Shown: positions 37,442 through 46,867 of the stretch, in pieces | Layout: each line of letters begins with the position of its first letter | Numbering within the stretch: position 1 is the first letter of the stretch | From: an uncultured Acetatifactor sp. | Lineage (GTDB): Bacteria > Bacillota > Clostridia > Lachnospirales > Lachnospiraceae | Assembly: GCA_910584865.1 (NCBI GenBank) | Contig: CAJUCE010000003.1 | Location: forward strand, 62,001 to 126,000 | Length of the DNA stretch: 64,000 nucleotides | Reading direction: 5' to 3' | Translations under genes and position numbers: made by a program | Notes under the pieces: model-generated | What the model saw: only the letters and a program-made list of their open reading frames with translations | Told to the model about the DNA's origin: nothing | The model's database searches: none

Positions 37442-37864
37442 TCATTCTTCATATTCAGGTTCTCCCCATCTTCTCCTTCCGAGCAGCCGCAAAATCAGAT
37501 GATAAATTCCTCTGACAATGGAAAATACCACAAACATACAGATGAATCCCATCACCCCGAACACGATATCCGCAAATTCCATGGAACCTGTATGTGTCAC
37601 CCTCTGGCCTATCTCTATGGCAAAGGTAACGACAATAATCAGGGTAAAGACATAAATCCAGCTGATGACCATAATGTGATTGTTCCTGGCTAACCATTTA
37701 AATAGAGGATGTACCACAAAGATCATCATCATTCCCAATGCGCCAATAATCAGAAAGTGCAGTTCCTTATCCGTGAAATTATACTCATAGGCATCATTCA
37801 GCTTCAGCAGATAACTATGTATCTCTGCAATCATTTCTACGATTCCGTATAAAAACGCTTTCAT
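37442..37864 (-). CDS. Small integral membrane protein, possibly VanZ-like
   Basis: This 140-residue protein has three membrane helices (FLIIGALGMMMIFVVHPLF, IMVISWIYVFTLIIVVTFAI, FADIVFGVMGFICMFVVFSI). The stretch EIGQRVTHTGSMEFADIVFG recalls the E-x-x-Q ... D-x-x-x-x-x-x-G pattern of VanZ-like proteins, but the match is loose. The ribosome site is AAGGAG. It sits between sbcDC and a small zinc-ribbon-like protein on the same strand. Function unknown. Confidence 0.7.
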   Translation of the reverse strand: MKAFLYGIVEMIAEIHSYLLKLNDAYEYNFTDKELHFLIIGALGMMMIFVVHPLFKWLARNNHIMVISWIYVFTLIIVVTFAIEIGQRVTHTGSMEFADIVFGVMGFICMFVVFSIVRGIYHLILRLLGRRRWGEPEYEE

Positions 37865-37897
37865 CTGTAACTCCTTTTCCCGCAGTACAGCTTCTCC

Positions 37898-38110
37898 CTA
37901 GTATTCTTTCGTCAATTCCGTGATTTTGTACTTGCGCTTAAACGCCTCCAGCTCCTCATCATCTCTTATAAAAATCTCTTCTTTGAATTCTCCTGTATGG
38001 ATATTTTTAAACCCTGCCACCCGCTCTCCGTTACAAATGCTGCACCGAAGCACGGGCCTTAAATTTTCTCTGTCATATTCCGCCTGCTCTATCCGCTTTT
38101 TCCGAAACAT
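37898..38110 (-). CDS. Small conserved protein with a CxxC motif
   Basis: This 70-residue protein is unrecognised by name. It contains LRCSICNGERVAGF (one C-x2-C) and a charged C-terminal half. A single CxxC could bind metal as a dimer or be redox active. GGTGGAGGC lies directly before the ATG, and it begins 12 bases after the rsgA stop, so it is probably the tail gene of the rsgA-prkC block. Confidence 0.7.
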   Translation of the reverse strand: MFRKKRIEQAEYDRENLRPVLRCSICNGERVAGFKNIHTGEFKEEIFIRDDEELEAFKRKYKITELTKEY

Positions 38111-38122
38111 GCCTCCACCCCT

Positions 38123-39064
38123 TCATCTGTTCTTTTTTGTATTGGCGCCTCTGTTTTGCTGCAGCCCGGCCTCCAGTTCTTTATACAGCAGGCAATAATT
38201 GTCATATCGCAATCTGCTGATCATCCCCTCTGCCACCGCTTCCTTCACGCCGCAATGCGGTTCTCCGATATGGGAACAGTCCGTAAAACGGCAATATTTC
38301 TCATAGGCCCCAAATTCCGGATAACAGGAAGCCAGTTCTCCCCTTTCCAGTTTCGGCAGATTCAGGGAACTGAACCCGGGGGTGTCCAGAATATAAGTCC
38401 CTGCCCCCAGCGCAATCAATTCACTATGTCTGGTTGTATGCTTTCCTCTCTGAATTTTGACGCTGATCTCGCCCGTTTCCATGACAATATTGGATTGCAG
38501 ACAATTGATAACAGAAGATTTGCCCACACCGCTGGGGCCGGCCACTGTGGTGATCTTTCCTGACAGCATTTTCTGCAGCCCGCCGATACCTTCGCCCGAT
38601 CTCGCACTGACGCATACCGTCGAATAGCCGCAGGATTCATAAATCTGCCGATATTTCTCCCCGCTGCCGTCCTCATCGATGTCCGTTTTATTGAAACAGA
38701 TCATACCGGCCACACCCTGTTCGGCCATCATAATCAAAAAACGATCCAGAAGATTGAAGTTCGGCCTGGGGCTCACGATGGAGAAAATCACCAGCGCCTG
38801 ATCCACATTTGCTACTGCAGGACGTACCAGCTCGCTGCGCCTGGGCAACATGGAAATGATATTGCCCAGCTTTTTTTCCTCGTCCAGCACATCAATCTCC
38901 ACTTCATCCCCCACCAGCGGACGGAGATTCTCCTTGCGGAATATCCCCTTTGCCCTGCATTCATAAATCTCGGCCGCGGGAAGTTTTGCCCCCTCCTGCC
39001 CCAGTTCCTCCCTGCAATGCACATAATAAAGTCCGCCGATTCCCTTAATGATCCTTCCCTGCAT
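38123..39064 (-). CDS. rsgA: Ribosome small-subunit GTPase RsgA
   Basis: RsgA is a circularly permuted GTPase that checks late 30S subunit maturation. The 313-residue product has an OB-fold start, then G4 (FNKTD) before G1 (GPSGVGKSS) and G3 (DTPGFSSL), the permuted order. The C-terminal zinc site is CRFTDCSHIGEPHC. GGACGGGGGAAT lies before the ATG. It follows prkC by 11 bases; the prpC-prkC-rsgA order is conserved in Firmicutes. Confidence 0.96.
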   Translation of the reverse strand: MQGRIIKGIGGLYYVHCREELGQEGAKLPAAEIYECRAKGIFRKENLRPLVGDEVEIDVLDEEKKLGNIISMLPRRSELVRPAVANVDQALVIFSIVSPRPNFNLLDRFLIMMAEQGVAGMICFNKTDIDEDGSGEKYRQIYESCGYSTVCVSARSGEGIGGLQKMLSGKITTVAGPSGVGKSSVINCLQSNIVMETGEISVKIQRGKHTTRHSELIALGAGTYILDTPGFSSLNLPKLERGELASCYPEFGAYEKYCRFTDCSHIGEPHCGVKEAVAEGMISRLRYDNYCLLYKELEAGLQQNRGANTKKNR

Positions 39065-39075
39065 ATTCCCCCGTC

Positions 39076-41232
39076 CTATTCCGACACAAATTCGATTCTC
39101 CTGGTAAACGTGCGTTCTTCCGTGTCGCCGGGTACGGTAATCGTTTCCCCGGTCTCCGGATCTGTAGTCGTTGTCCCCTCCAGTGTCACGGAATAGGTCA
39201 TGGTGATAGTTCCGCCTGAAGAAGTCAGTCCGTAATAATTCGCCGCCTGAGGGAAACTGGATGTCCTTGTGTCCAAAAGCACATATCCGTCATCCGTCGT
39301 CAAGGTAACCGAAACCTCCGTGCCTGCCACATAATCCGGCGCTTCCTCCGGCGAAGGAGCCATGATGCTGGCATTGCATTTATAAGTCTGTGCCTCGGGT
39401 CCCTTGCTCACTTTGATATCGATCACCGCCCCCGGATCCACATAGGAGCCGTTGGAATAGCTCTGATAGCAAATCTGTCCTTCCGGATAATCGTTGCTGT
39501 ATACATAGGCGATTTCCTCCCCGATTACCAGGCCGGCCTCTATTGCCGTGGCAATGCCGTCCTCCTCCGTAAGTCCCATCAGATTCGGCACCCATACCTT
39601 TTCCTTACCAAGGCTCACCGTAATAGTCACGTTGGTCCCTTTTGCCACCTCCGTTTCCGCGGTGGGTACCTGGGAGATAACGATCCCGGCCTCCACCTCG
39701 TCGGAATAGCCCTCCACCTTCGTCACTGCAAATCCCGCTTCGGTCAGCCGGGCATTCGCCTCGTCGATGCCCATCCCTTCCACACCGGGCACTGATACTC
39801 CCTGGGGTCCGGCACTGGCTGTCAGCTTCACCGTAGTACCCTTTTCCAGCTCCGTGCCCTCCTCGGTATCGGCCTCCATCACCTGCCCGGCTTCCACCTC
39901 ATCCGACTCCTGATATTCCACTTCCGACTTCAGCCCCAGATCCGTCAGCGCATTTCTGGCTTCCTCTACGCTTTTCCCCACCACAGTGGGCATTTTCACT
40001 TTGGGATCCTCCGTCTTGCTGCTTTCGGAAGTTTCATCGGAAGGCTCCGATGTTATTATGGGACTTTCCGAGGAATGCTCCCCGCCGCTGCGGCCGCCGA
40101 ATACCTTTACTGCCAGAATGATGGCCACCACACAGAAAACAATGCCGCCCATCAGAGCCAGAAAAGTCGTCACCTTCTCCATCTTGGGATTATAATCGTA
40201 CTCGTCATCATCCTCCATCTCAGGCTCTTCCTCATACACTGCTTCGGAATCAGACCTGAGACGCAAGGATTCATCATGGTCATCATATCCGTAATTACGG
40301 TTGTTTGTCTCCTGATATACGGTACGCCGTTTTATCTGTTCTCTGTCGCGATCAGAGATCATGCGGGTGCCGCCTTTCATGTCCGGATCATTGCGCACCA
40401 CAAAATCTTCGTCCGGATTCATCAGCGACTGTTTCAGATCCGCGATCAATTCCTGCATGTTCTGATATCTGCGATCCGGAGACTTCTCACAACATTTTAT
40501 CACAATGCCTTCCACACTGTTGGGAATCTCCGGAACAAATTCTTTCGGCGAGGGCAGCTCTTCCTGTATATGCTTGATGGCAATGGCTACAGTGGTCTCC
40601 CCGTTAAACGGCACTCTGCCGGTAAGCATTTCAAATATGGTAATTCCCAGAGAATAAATATCACTTTTCTCATCGCTGTATCCGCCCCTGGCCTGCTCCG
40701 GAGAGGTATAGTGGACGGACCCCATCACATTGGATGTAATGGTATTGCTGGTAGCAGCCTTGGCAATACCGAAGTCCGTCACTTTGACCTTGCCGTCCTT
40801 GGATATGATAATATTCTGCGGTTTGATATCCCTGTGGATTATATGGTTGTTATGGGCAGCCTCAATTCCCATACTCACCTGTATCGCAATACTGACCGCC
40901 TCCTTAAAAGACAGTCTGGCTTTCTTTTCAATATATTTCTTGAGAGTGATCCCCTCAACCAGTTCCATGACAATATAGTAAATGTCGTCTTCCTCTCCCA
41001 CATCGTACACATTCACGATGTTGGGATGCATCAGACCTGCCGCCGCCTGCGCCTCCGTACGGAATTTGGACACAAAATTCGCATTCTCACTGAATTCCTG
41101 CTTCAGAACCTTGATGGCCACAAAACGATTCAATTTGTGGCATTTTGCCTTATATACATCCGACATGCCGCCGGTACCGATCTTCTCCAATATCTCATAA
41201 CGGTCGCCAATCATCATTCCAATCTTAACCAT
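39076..41232 (-). CDS. prkC: PASTA-domain Ser/Thr protein kinase
   Basis: This 718-residue membrane kinase senses muropeptides or lipid II. The kinase domain (1-270) has P-loop KIGTGGMSDVYKA, catalytic HRDIKPQN (near 133) and DFGIAKA. A juxtamembrane charged linker and one membrane helix (near 353-375) are followed by an acidic Ser/Thr-rich linker and three PASTA repeats from about 411 (MPTVVGKSVEEARNAL, VPGVEGMGIDEANARL, VPNLMGLTEEDGIATAI), then a beta-rich C-terminal domain. All kinase residues are intact. GGAGAG precedes the ATG. Its phosphatase partner lies 16 bases upstream. Confidence 0.96.
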   Translation of the reverse strand: MVKIGMMIGDRYEILEKIGTGGMSDVYKAKCHKLNRFVAIKVLKQEFSENANFVSKFRTEAQAAAGLMHPNIVNVYDVGEEDDIYYIVMELVEGITLKKYIEKKARLSFKEAVSIAIQVSMGIEAAHNNHIIHRDIKPQNIIISKDGKVKVTDFGIAKAATSNTITSNVMGSVHYTSPEQARGGYSDEKSDIYSLGITIFEMLTGRVPFNGETTVAIAIKHIQEELPSPKEFVPEIPNSVEGIVIKCCEKSPDRRYQNMQELIADLKQSLMNPDEDFVVRNDPDMKGGTRMISDRDREQIKRRTVYQETNNRNYGYDDHDESLRLRSDSEAVYEEEPEMEDDDEYDYNPKMEKVTTFLALMGGIVFCVVAIILAVKVFGGRSGGEHSSESPIITSEPSDETSESSKTEDPKVKMPTVVGKSVEEARNALTDLGLKSEVEYQESDEVEAGQVMEADTEEGTELEKGTTVKLTASAGPQGVSVPGVEGMGIDEANARLTEAGFAVTKVEGYSDEVEAGIVISQVPTAETEVAKGTNVTITVSLGKEKVWVPNLMGLTEEDGIATAIEAGLVIGEEIAYVYSNDYPEGQICYQSYSNGSYVDPGAVIDIKVSKGPEAQTYKCNASIMAPSPEEAPDYVAGTEVSVTLTTDDGYVLLDTRTSSFPQAANYYGLTSSGGTITMTYSVTLEGTTTTDPETGETITVPGDTEERTFTRRIEFVSE

Positions 41233-41248
41233 ATATGCTCTCCATTCT

Positions 41249-41980
41249 TTACTCCAGAGGTTCTATCAAAATCACACTGATATTGTCCCTGCCGCCATTC
41301 TCATTAGCCGCTCTGACAAGCTCCTGTGTCTTCTCCACTATATCCCGGGCTCCATCCAGTATCATTCGGATTTCCTCGTCCTCCAGCATATTGGTCAGTC
41401 CGTCCGTGCACATCAAAATCTCATCTCCTGCCTCCAGCCGGACGGTAAAAAAGTCCGCCTTCACAGTATCCTCCGCTCCCACAGCCCTGGTAATGATATT
41501 CTTGTCCGGATGATTTCGCGCTTCCTCTCTGCCGATCCCGCCCCTTTGCACCATTTCCTCCACCCAGGAGTGATCTCTGGTAATCTGGCGTAATCCAAAA
41601 CGATTCACCACATACAGCCTGCTGTCGCCTACATTTGCGACATATACAGTGCCTTCCCGGCAGCATGCGGCCACCATCGTAGTACCCATGCCCTCCAGCT
41701 CCCGCGAACGGGCCCCAAGCTCCCGGATCCGCCTGTTTGCCGCCTGGACAGCCATATCAAAAATACGCAGAATATCCGTCTCCTGGGAATCTGCAATCCG
41801 TTCTACCATGGTCTCCACCGCGACCTGAGAAGCGTAATCTCCCGCATTGTGGCCGCCCATACCGTCTGCCACCAAAAATAAATTCGGCAGATTACCCACA
41901 GGCTGCTCAGATGAATATACATAATCCTGATTTAATTTTCTCTTCCTGCCAATATCCGTCATGGAAAACGTCTTCAACAC
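41249..41980 (-). CDS. prpC: PP2C-family Ser/Thr phosphatase
   Basis: This metal-dependent phosphatase reverses PrkC phosphorylation. The 243-residue product has the PP2C motifs RKLNQDYV, LVADGMGGHNAGDYAS, VANVGDSRLYV, TRDHSWVEEMV, LMCTDGLTNML and NGGRDNISVIL. It starts at GTG 41980 behind GGAGG, overlapping the rlmN stop by seven bases, so translation is coupled to rlmN and followed closely by prkC. Confidence 0.95.
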   Translation of the reverse strand: MLKTFSMTDIGRKRKLNQDYVYSSEQPVGNLPNLFLVADGMGGHNAGDYASQVAVETMVERIADSQETDILRIFDMAVQAANRRIRELGARSRELEGMGTTMVAACCREGTVYVANVGDSRLYVVNRFGLRQITRDHSWVEEMVQRGGIGREEARNHPDKNIITRAVGAEDTVKADFFTVRLEAGDEILMCTDGLTNMLEDEEIRMILDGARDIVEKTQELVRAANENGGRDNISVILIEPLE

Positions 41981-43065
41981 GTTTCATTTCCTCCAATGTC
42001 CTGCAGGGCCGACATATGCCTTCGCCGCAGCTGCCCGCAGGCGCCGTCTATGTCCTTTCCCATTTCCCTTCTAATAGTACCATTTATTTCATTTTTTTCA
42101 AGTATATTTTGAAAAGCTCTGATTCCAAGCGCTTCCGTCCGCTGAAAATGACACTCCTTTACAGGATTTACAGGGATCAGATTGATATGGCAGTGCAAAG
42201 GCTTCGCAAGCCTGGTCAGCTGCATCGCGTCCTCCTCGGTATCGTTCACTCCCGCAGCCAGGCTGTACTCGAGGGTAATCCGCCTGCCTGTCAGCCCAAA
42301 ATAGTATTGACATGCCTCCATCAATTCCTTTATGGAATACCGATTGGCTATGGGCATCAGGCGCCGCCGCTTTTCATCCGTGGGAGCATGCAGCGACAGG
42401 GCCAGCGTAATCTGCAGCTTTTCCTCTGCCAGTCTCCGCATCTGCGGCACCAGGCCGCAGGTAGATACCGTAATATTCCTCTGGCTGATGTGAAGGCCGT
42501 TTTCATCCGTAAGCATCTTCAGAAATCTCACAAGATTTTCATAATTATCCAGCGGTTCCCCTGTCCCCATGACCACTACATTACTCACCCGTTCTCCGGT
42601 CAGCAATGTAATGGCATATACCTGATCCAGCATTTCCGAGGCCGTCAGATTCCGTTCCAGGCCGTCCAGCGTAGAGGCACAGAATCTGCAGCCCATTCTG
42701 CAGCCCACCTGGGAAGAAATACATACGCTGTTCCCATGCTTATACTTCATCCACACGCTTTCCACCACACTGCCGTCTGCAAGTTCAAATAAAAACTTTT
42801 TCGTCCCGTCGATCTTTGACTCCTGGATACGGACTGCACGCAGAACGATATATAAATATCTCTTTTTACATTCTTCCCTGAAATCTTTTGACAGAACCGT
42901 CATCTCATCAAAACTTCTGGCCAGCCTGACATGCATCCACTCATACATCTGCCTGGCCCGATATGATTTCTCGCCTCTCGCGCCAAGCTCCTGCGTCAGT
43001 TCCTGCAATGTGAGAGATTTGATATCCATCTTCCCTAAAACTGTACTCTCCGTCTCTTTTTCCAT
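41974..43065 (-). CDS. rlmN: 23S rRNA A2503 / tRNA A37 C2-methyltransferase
   Basis: This radical-SAM methyltransferase has 363 residues. The cluster motif is CRMGCRFC (C-x3-C-x2-C), with GTGEPLDNY and LALSLHAPTDEKRR after it; the catalytic Cys is in DIDGACGQLRRR. It methylates 23S rRNA A2503 and some tRNAs, helping decoding accuracy. It leads the rlmN-prpC-prkC-rsgA set. A 124-base gap separates it from rsmB, in which GAGTGTGCG occurs twice. Confidence 0.95.
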   Translation of the reverse strand: MEKETESTVLGKMDIKSLTLQELTQELGARGEKSYRARQMYEWMHVRLARSFDEMTVLSKDFREECKKRYLYIVLRAVRIQESKIDGTKKFLFELADGSVVESVWMKYKHGNSVCISSQVGCRMGCRFCASTLDGLERNLTASEMLDQVYAITLLTGERVSNVVVMGTGEPLDNYENLVRFLKMLTDENGLHISQRNITVSTCGLVPQMRRLAEEKLQITLALSLHAPTDEKRRRLMPIANRYSIKELMEACQYYFGLTGRRITLEYSLAAGVNDTEEDAMQLTRLAKPLHCHINLIPVNPVKECHFQRTEALGIRAFQNILEKNEINGTIRREMGKDIDGACGQLRRRHMSALQDIGGNETC

Positions 43066-43189
43066 CTATCTTCCCCGTAATCCCGCATCTCTGCAGTCCA
43101 TCCGCACACTCTTGTCCTGTCCGAGTTCCCTTAAAGAGCTGCCAGCCGTCAGGCATACGCACACTCCCGGTTAGAACGGTGTCTTCCGC

Positions 43190-44596
43190 TCAGGGCTGCC
43201 GGAAACAGGCCAGAAAGAATCCGTCCGCTTCCATATATCCCGGCAGAAGCTGAAGACAGGCACCGCATTCCTCACTGGTAAGCCCGGCCTGTGAAAGCTT
43301 TCCCGCTTCTTCGCGCTTTCTCTCCAACAGCCTCTTTTGTTCCAGCACGGCCTCCGGAAGGCGTCCCTCCAAAGACACAGGTTCCAATCCAAGCTCCCGC
43401 GTGATGAAGGCAACCATTTCTTCGTTTTCCCTGCCGTGAATGGTACAGGTGCTGTAGAGCAGAATCCCGCCCTGCTTTACATAAGCAGCCGATGCCCGGA
43501 CAATCCGGCGCTGCAGCGCGCAGACCTCTTCCAGGGTCTGCGGCGTCACGCGATATTTTATATCCCGCTTTTTGCCTATGACCCCCAGTCCCGAACAGGG
43601 CACGTCCAGAAGCACCACATCTGCCTTTCCCTTAAGACTTTCATCCTGTACGGCGCCGTCATAAACCTGTACATCCACATTTCCGATACCCATGCGGCTG
43701 ATATTTTCCCGGATACGCTCCGCCTTTTCCTCCGAGACATCCCTGGCCAGCACTCTGCCGCCTCCCGCCCTCTGTGCCGCCAGCGCGCTCTTTCCTCCCG
43801 GGGCGGCACATACATCCACCACAAAGTCCCCGTCCCGGATTCCCGCCGCCTCCACAGCCAATGCTGAACTCACATCCTGCACCATAAACAGCCCCCTGTC
43901 GAATCCCGGCAGCTCAGCCGGATTCTCCGTATGTTCCGCCAGAACCACGTAGGGCAAATAAGAACCGGGAATAATCTCCACGCCCCTTTTGCGCATCTGT
44001 TCACAGACAATCTCACGCTCCTGTCCGGTCATGCGCAGGGAAAAACGAAGAGAAACCGGATGAATCTCCAACAATGCCTCTAAAAGTGTTACCGTAATCT
44101 CCCTGCCGTATTCTTCCATCCACAACTCTATCAGCCATTCCGGCATGGAATAGCGGACAGACAGATAATGCAACGGCTCTTTCTTCTCATCCGGCATAGG
44201 AAGCGCCTGCTTCCCGGCGGAGATCCTGCGCAGAACACCGTTCACAAAACCTTTCAGATTCCCGAATCCCCTCTTTGCGGCAAGCTTACATGCCTCATTG
44301 CATACGGCAGAATCGGGAACGGTGTCCATATAGAGCAGCTGATAGACACTCATACGCATCAGGCAGCGGATCAGCGGCTTCATCTTCTTCACACTCACAG
44401 TGGAATAACAGTCCAGGTAATAATCCAGCTCCAGCTGCCTCTCCAGCGTTCCTTCTGCCAGCCGCTTGATAAATGCCTTCTGCCTGCTCTCCAGATAATC
44501 CACCTTGTCCAGAGCGGATTTAATCAATCTGTGGGAATATTCCTTATCCCGCTCCAATGTCAGCAATATATCCAAAACAAGCTCTCTGCCGTTCAT
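43190..44596 (-). CDS. rsmB: 16S rRNA C967 m5C-methyltransferase
   Basis: The product has 468 residues from ATG 44596, chosen because AGGAGGCGG lies directly before it; the frame opens 40 codons earlier without homology. The N-terminal NusB-like RNA-binding domain (ELVLDILLTLERDKEYSHRL) is followed by the SAM domain DVCAAPGGKSALAAQ. The two catalytic cysteines are in LDVPCSGLGVI and YSTCTIHGRENEE. It modifies 16S rRNA position 967. It is flanked by yugP-type and rlmN genes on the same strand. Confidence 0.95.
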   Translation of the reverse strand: MNGRELVLDILLTLERDKEYSHRLIKSALDKVDYLESRQKAFIKRLAEGTLERQLELDYYLDCYSTVSVKKMKPLIRCLMRMSVYQLLYMDTVPDSAVCNEACKLAAKRGFGNLKGFVNGVLRRISAGKQALPMPDEKKEPLHYLSVRYSMPEWLIELWMEEYGREITVTLLEALLEIHPVSLRFSLRMTGQEREIVCEQMRKRGVEIIPGSYLPYVVLAEHTENPAELPGFDRGLFMVQDVSSALAVEAAGIRDGDFVVDVCAAPGGKSALAAQRAGGGRVLARDVSEEKAERIRENISRMGIGNVDVQVYDGAVQDESLKGKADVVLLDVPCSGLGVIGKKRDIKYRVTPQTLEEVCALQRRIVRASAAYVKQGGILLYSTCTIHGRENEEMVAFITRELGLEPVSLEGRLPEAVLEQKRLLERKREEAGKLSQAGLTSEECGACLQLLPGYMEADGFFLACFRQP

Positions 44597-44633
44597 ATGG
44601 CCGCCTCCTGTCCCATTTGCCTGTCCGTTCCTC

Positions 44634-45335
44634 TTAATCGTCCCTTCTGCGGTTTCCTCCAAACAGCAATACCAGCCGCAGAAGCTGTAAAATGGCGGAT
44701 GCCGCCGCTGCCACATAAGTCATTGCCGCCGCTGTCAGGACCTTTTTGCAGCCCCTGGTTTCTTCCGCGGAAAGCAGGCCGTACTGGTCAATCTTCGCCA
44801 CCGCCCTGGCCGAGGCATTGAATTCCACCGGCAGCGTCACCAGCTGGAATAATACGGCCAGCGCAAAGGCCCAGATGCCGATCTCGATCAGTACCTGATT
44901 CCAGCTTAAAATCACTCCCAGCAAGATAAGCGGCATTCCCAGCCTGCTGCCGATATTGGCCACCGGTACCAGCGCAGAGCGGAAATTCAGCGGGGCATAG
45001 CCTTTCGCATGCTGGATGGCATGCCCGCATTCATGGGCAGCCACCCCCACTGCGGTCACCGAAGGCTGATTATAATTGTCATAGGACAGCCGTACTGTAT
45101 TGGTACGTGGATCATAATGGTCTCCGCTGCCCGATTTCAGGCATTCTATCTGCACCTGATACAATCCCTCATTATTCAAAATCCGCCTGGCTGCCTCTGC
45201 TCCCGTGATTCCGCCGCCATTGCGCACTTTGCTGTATTTACGCATGGCACTGTTCACCATGGCGCTGGCCCCCAGACAGATCACCATACCCGCCAAAACC
45301 AGAATATACGTAGGATCCCAATAAAACATACCCAT
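44634..45335 (-). CDS. Zinc metallopeptidase, YugP type
   Basis: This 233-residue membrane protein of the YugP-type neutral zinc metallopeptidase family has the catalytic HEXXH as AAHECGHAIQHAKGY. Membrane helices include YILVLAGMVICLGASAMV at the N terminus, two in the middle (GMPLILLGVILSWNQVLIEI, WAFALAVLFQLVTL) and one at the end. The target is unknown. It is commonly found between rsmB and fmt in Lachnospiraceae, as here. Confidence 0.9.
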   Translation of the reverse strand: MGMFYWDPTYILVLAGMVICLGASAMVNSAMRKYSKVRNGGGITGAEAARRILNNEGLYQVQIECLKSGSGDHYDPRTNTVRLSYDNYNQPSVTAVGVAAHECGHAIQHAKGYAPLNFRSALVPVANIGSRLGMPLILLGVILSWNQVLIEIGIWAFALAVLFQLVTLPVEFNASARAVAKIDQYGLLSAEETRGCKKVLTAAAMTYVAAAASAILQLLRLVLLFGGNRRRDD

Positions 45336-45411
45336 TTCTCATCCTTCCTTTCCAATCGTTTCCCGCCGGATATTTACGCCCGCGGATATAAAGACGCCAG
45401 CCTCCGTGAAA

Positions 45412-46350
45412 TCATTCTCCCAATTTCTCTCCGGGCTCCATTCTGACACCCAAGAGAAAATCATGCGCAGACATCCGCTTTCTGCCCTCCAGCTGAAGCT
45501 CATAGATGCACAGAACTCCTTCTCCCGCAGCCACTGTGATGCAGTCCTTCTCCACCTTGAGGATTTCTCCCGGTGTCCCGGCAAAAGTATCTGCGGCATA
45601 GACCGGCTTTGCACGCCATATTTTCAGCTGCCTGCCCCGATAGCTGGTATAGGCGCTGGGCCAGGGTGTCAAGCCCCGTATCCTGCGGTCAACCGCCATG
45701 GCCCCCTGCGTAAAGTCGATCTCTCCCATCTCCTTTTCGATCAGAGGCGCATAGCAGCTTTGCTCCTCCTGCTGCTTCTCCGGAATCAGTTTCCCCTCTT
45801 CCAAAAGAGAAAGCGCCTCTGTTATGGCCTGTCCGCCCAATATCGCCAATTTATCATGAAGTGTCTCGTAATTGTCCTCCTCAGATATGGCAATCTCCTT
45901 TTTATAAAGCATATCGCCTGTATCCACTCCCGCATCCATCTGCATAATCGTGATGCCCGTCTTCTCCTCCCCGTCCAGAATCACATGCTGAATCGGAGAT
46001 GTGCCCCGATATTTTGGAAGCAGCGAGGCATGGATATTCAGACAGCCGTACGGAGGTATATCCAGAATCTCCCGGGAGAGAATCTGTCCGAATGCCGCCA
46101 CCACATAGAGTTCTGCCGGATATTGCCGCAGCTTATCCATCTCCTCCGGCTTCTTAATGCGCCGCGGCTGCAGTACCGGAATTCCATGGCTGCAGGCACA
46201 TACCTTCACAGGAGACGCTACCGGCTCTTTGCTCCGCCCCTTTGCCTTGTCCGGCTGGGTCACTACCGCCGTAATCTCATGTCCCGCTTCAATCAGGGCC
46301 TCCAAAGCCGCCCTTGCAAAATCGGGCGTACCCATAAATACAATCTTCAT
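45412..46350 (-). CDS. fmt: Methionyl-tRNA formyltransferase
   Basis: This formylates initiator Met-tRNA from 10-formyl-THF. The start is ATG 46350 (GGAGGTGCTGGT upstream, MKIVFMGTPDFARAAL); the frame runs 50 codons further back into def but is not used. The 312-residue length is normal. The catalytic block is NIHASLLPKYRGTSPIQ with ITIMQMDAGVDTGDML. The C-terminal tRNA-binding domain is complete. It lies 16 bases after def; the two act in sequence at the start and end of formyl-methionine use. Confidence 0.96.
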   Translation of the reverse strand: MKIVFMGTPDFARAALEALIEAGHEITAVVTQPDKAKGRSKEPVASPVKVCACSHGIPVLQPRRIKKPEEMDKLRQYPAELYVVAAFGQILSREILDIPPYGCLNIHASLLPKYRGTSPIQHVILDGEEKTGITIMQMDAGVDTGDMLYKKEIAISEEDNYETLHDKLAILGGQAITEALSLLEEGKLIPEKQQEEQSCYAPLIEKEMGEIDFTQGAMAVDRRIRGLTPWPSAYTSYRGRQLKIWRAKPVYAADTFAGTPGEILKVEKDCITVAAGEGVLCIYELQLEGRKRMSAHDFLLGVRMEPGEKLGE

Positions 46351-46366
46351 ACCAGCACCTCCGCTT

Positions 46367-46849
46367 TTATTCCTCTTCTTCATCCTCCATGACGGTATCC
46401 TGCAGGGGGCCCTCCGCCTTTTCCACATACAGATGCCCCTCCAGATGATCCAACTCATGGCAGATCGCCCGGGCCAGAAGCTCTGTTCCCTCCAGCTCAT
46501 ATTCCTTCATATTCACATCCAGCGCCACGGCCTTGACATAGTTGGGTCTGGTAACCTGCCCTGTCTTGCCCGGCACGCTCAGGCATCCCTCCTGTCCCGT
46601 CTGCTCGCCGCTGCTCTCCACGATCCTGGGATTGATCAGAATATGCGGGTCTTCTCCCGTGGTGTCGATCACCACAATCCGCTTCAGAATCCCCACCTGA
46701 GGCGCTGCCAGCCCCACGCCGTTGGCCTCATACATGGTATCCAGCATATCCTCAATCAGCTCTCTGGTGCGCGGTGTCATCTCCGTCACCATCTTGCATT
46801 TTTTTGTCAGAACCTCTTCTCCTATTTCACGTATATTCCTGATTGCCAT
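46367..46849 (-). CDS. def: Peptide deformylase
   Basis: This iron or zinc hydrolase removes formyl from nascent peptides. The three motifs are GVGLAAPQVG, EGCLSVPG and the metal-binding CHELDHLEG. The 160-residue length is usual. AAGGGA lies before the ATG. It is between priA (18 bases upstream) and fmt in the widespread priA-def-fmt order. Confidence 0.97.
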   Translation of the reverse strand: MAIRNIREIGEEVLTKKCKMVTEMTPRTRELIEDMLDTMYEANGVGLAAPQVGILKRIVVIDTTGEDPHILINPRIVESSGEQTGQEGCLSVPGKTGQVTRPNYVKAVALDVNMKEYELEGTELLARAICHELDHLEGHLYVEKAEGPLQDTVMEDEEEE

Positions 46850-46867
46850 TTTTCCATCCCTTCCCTT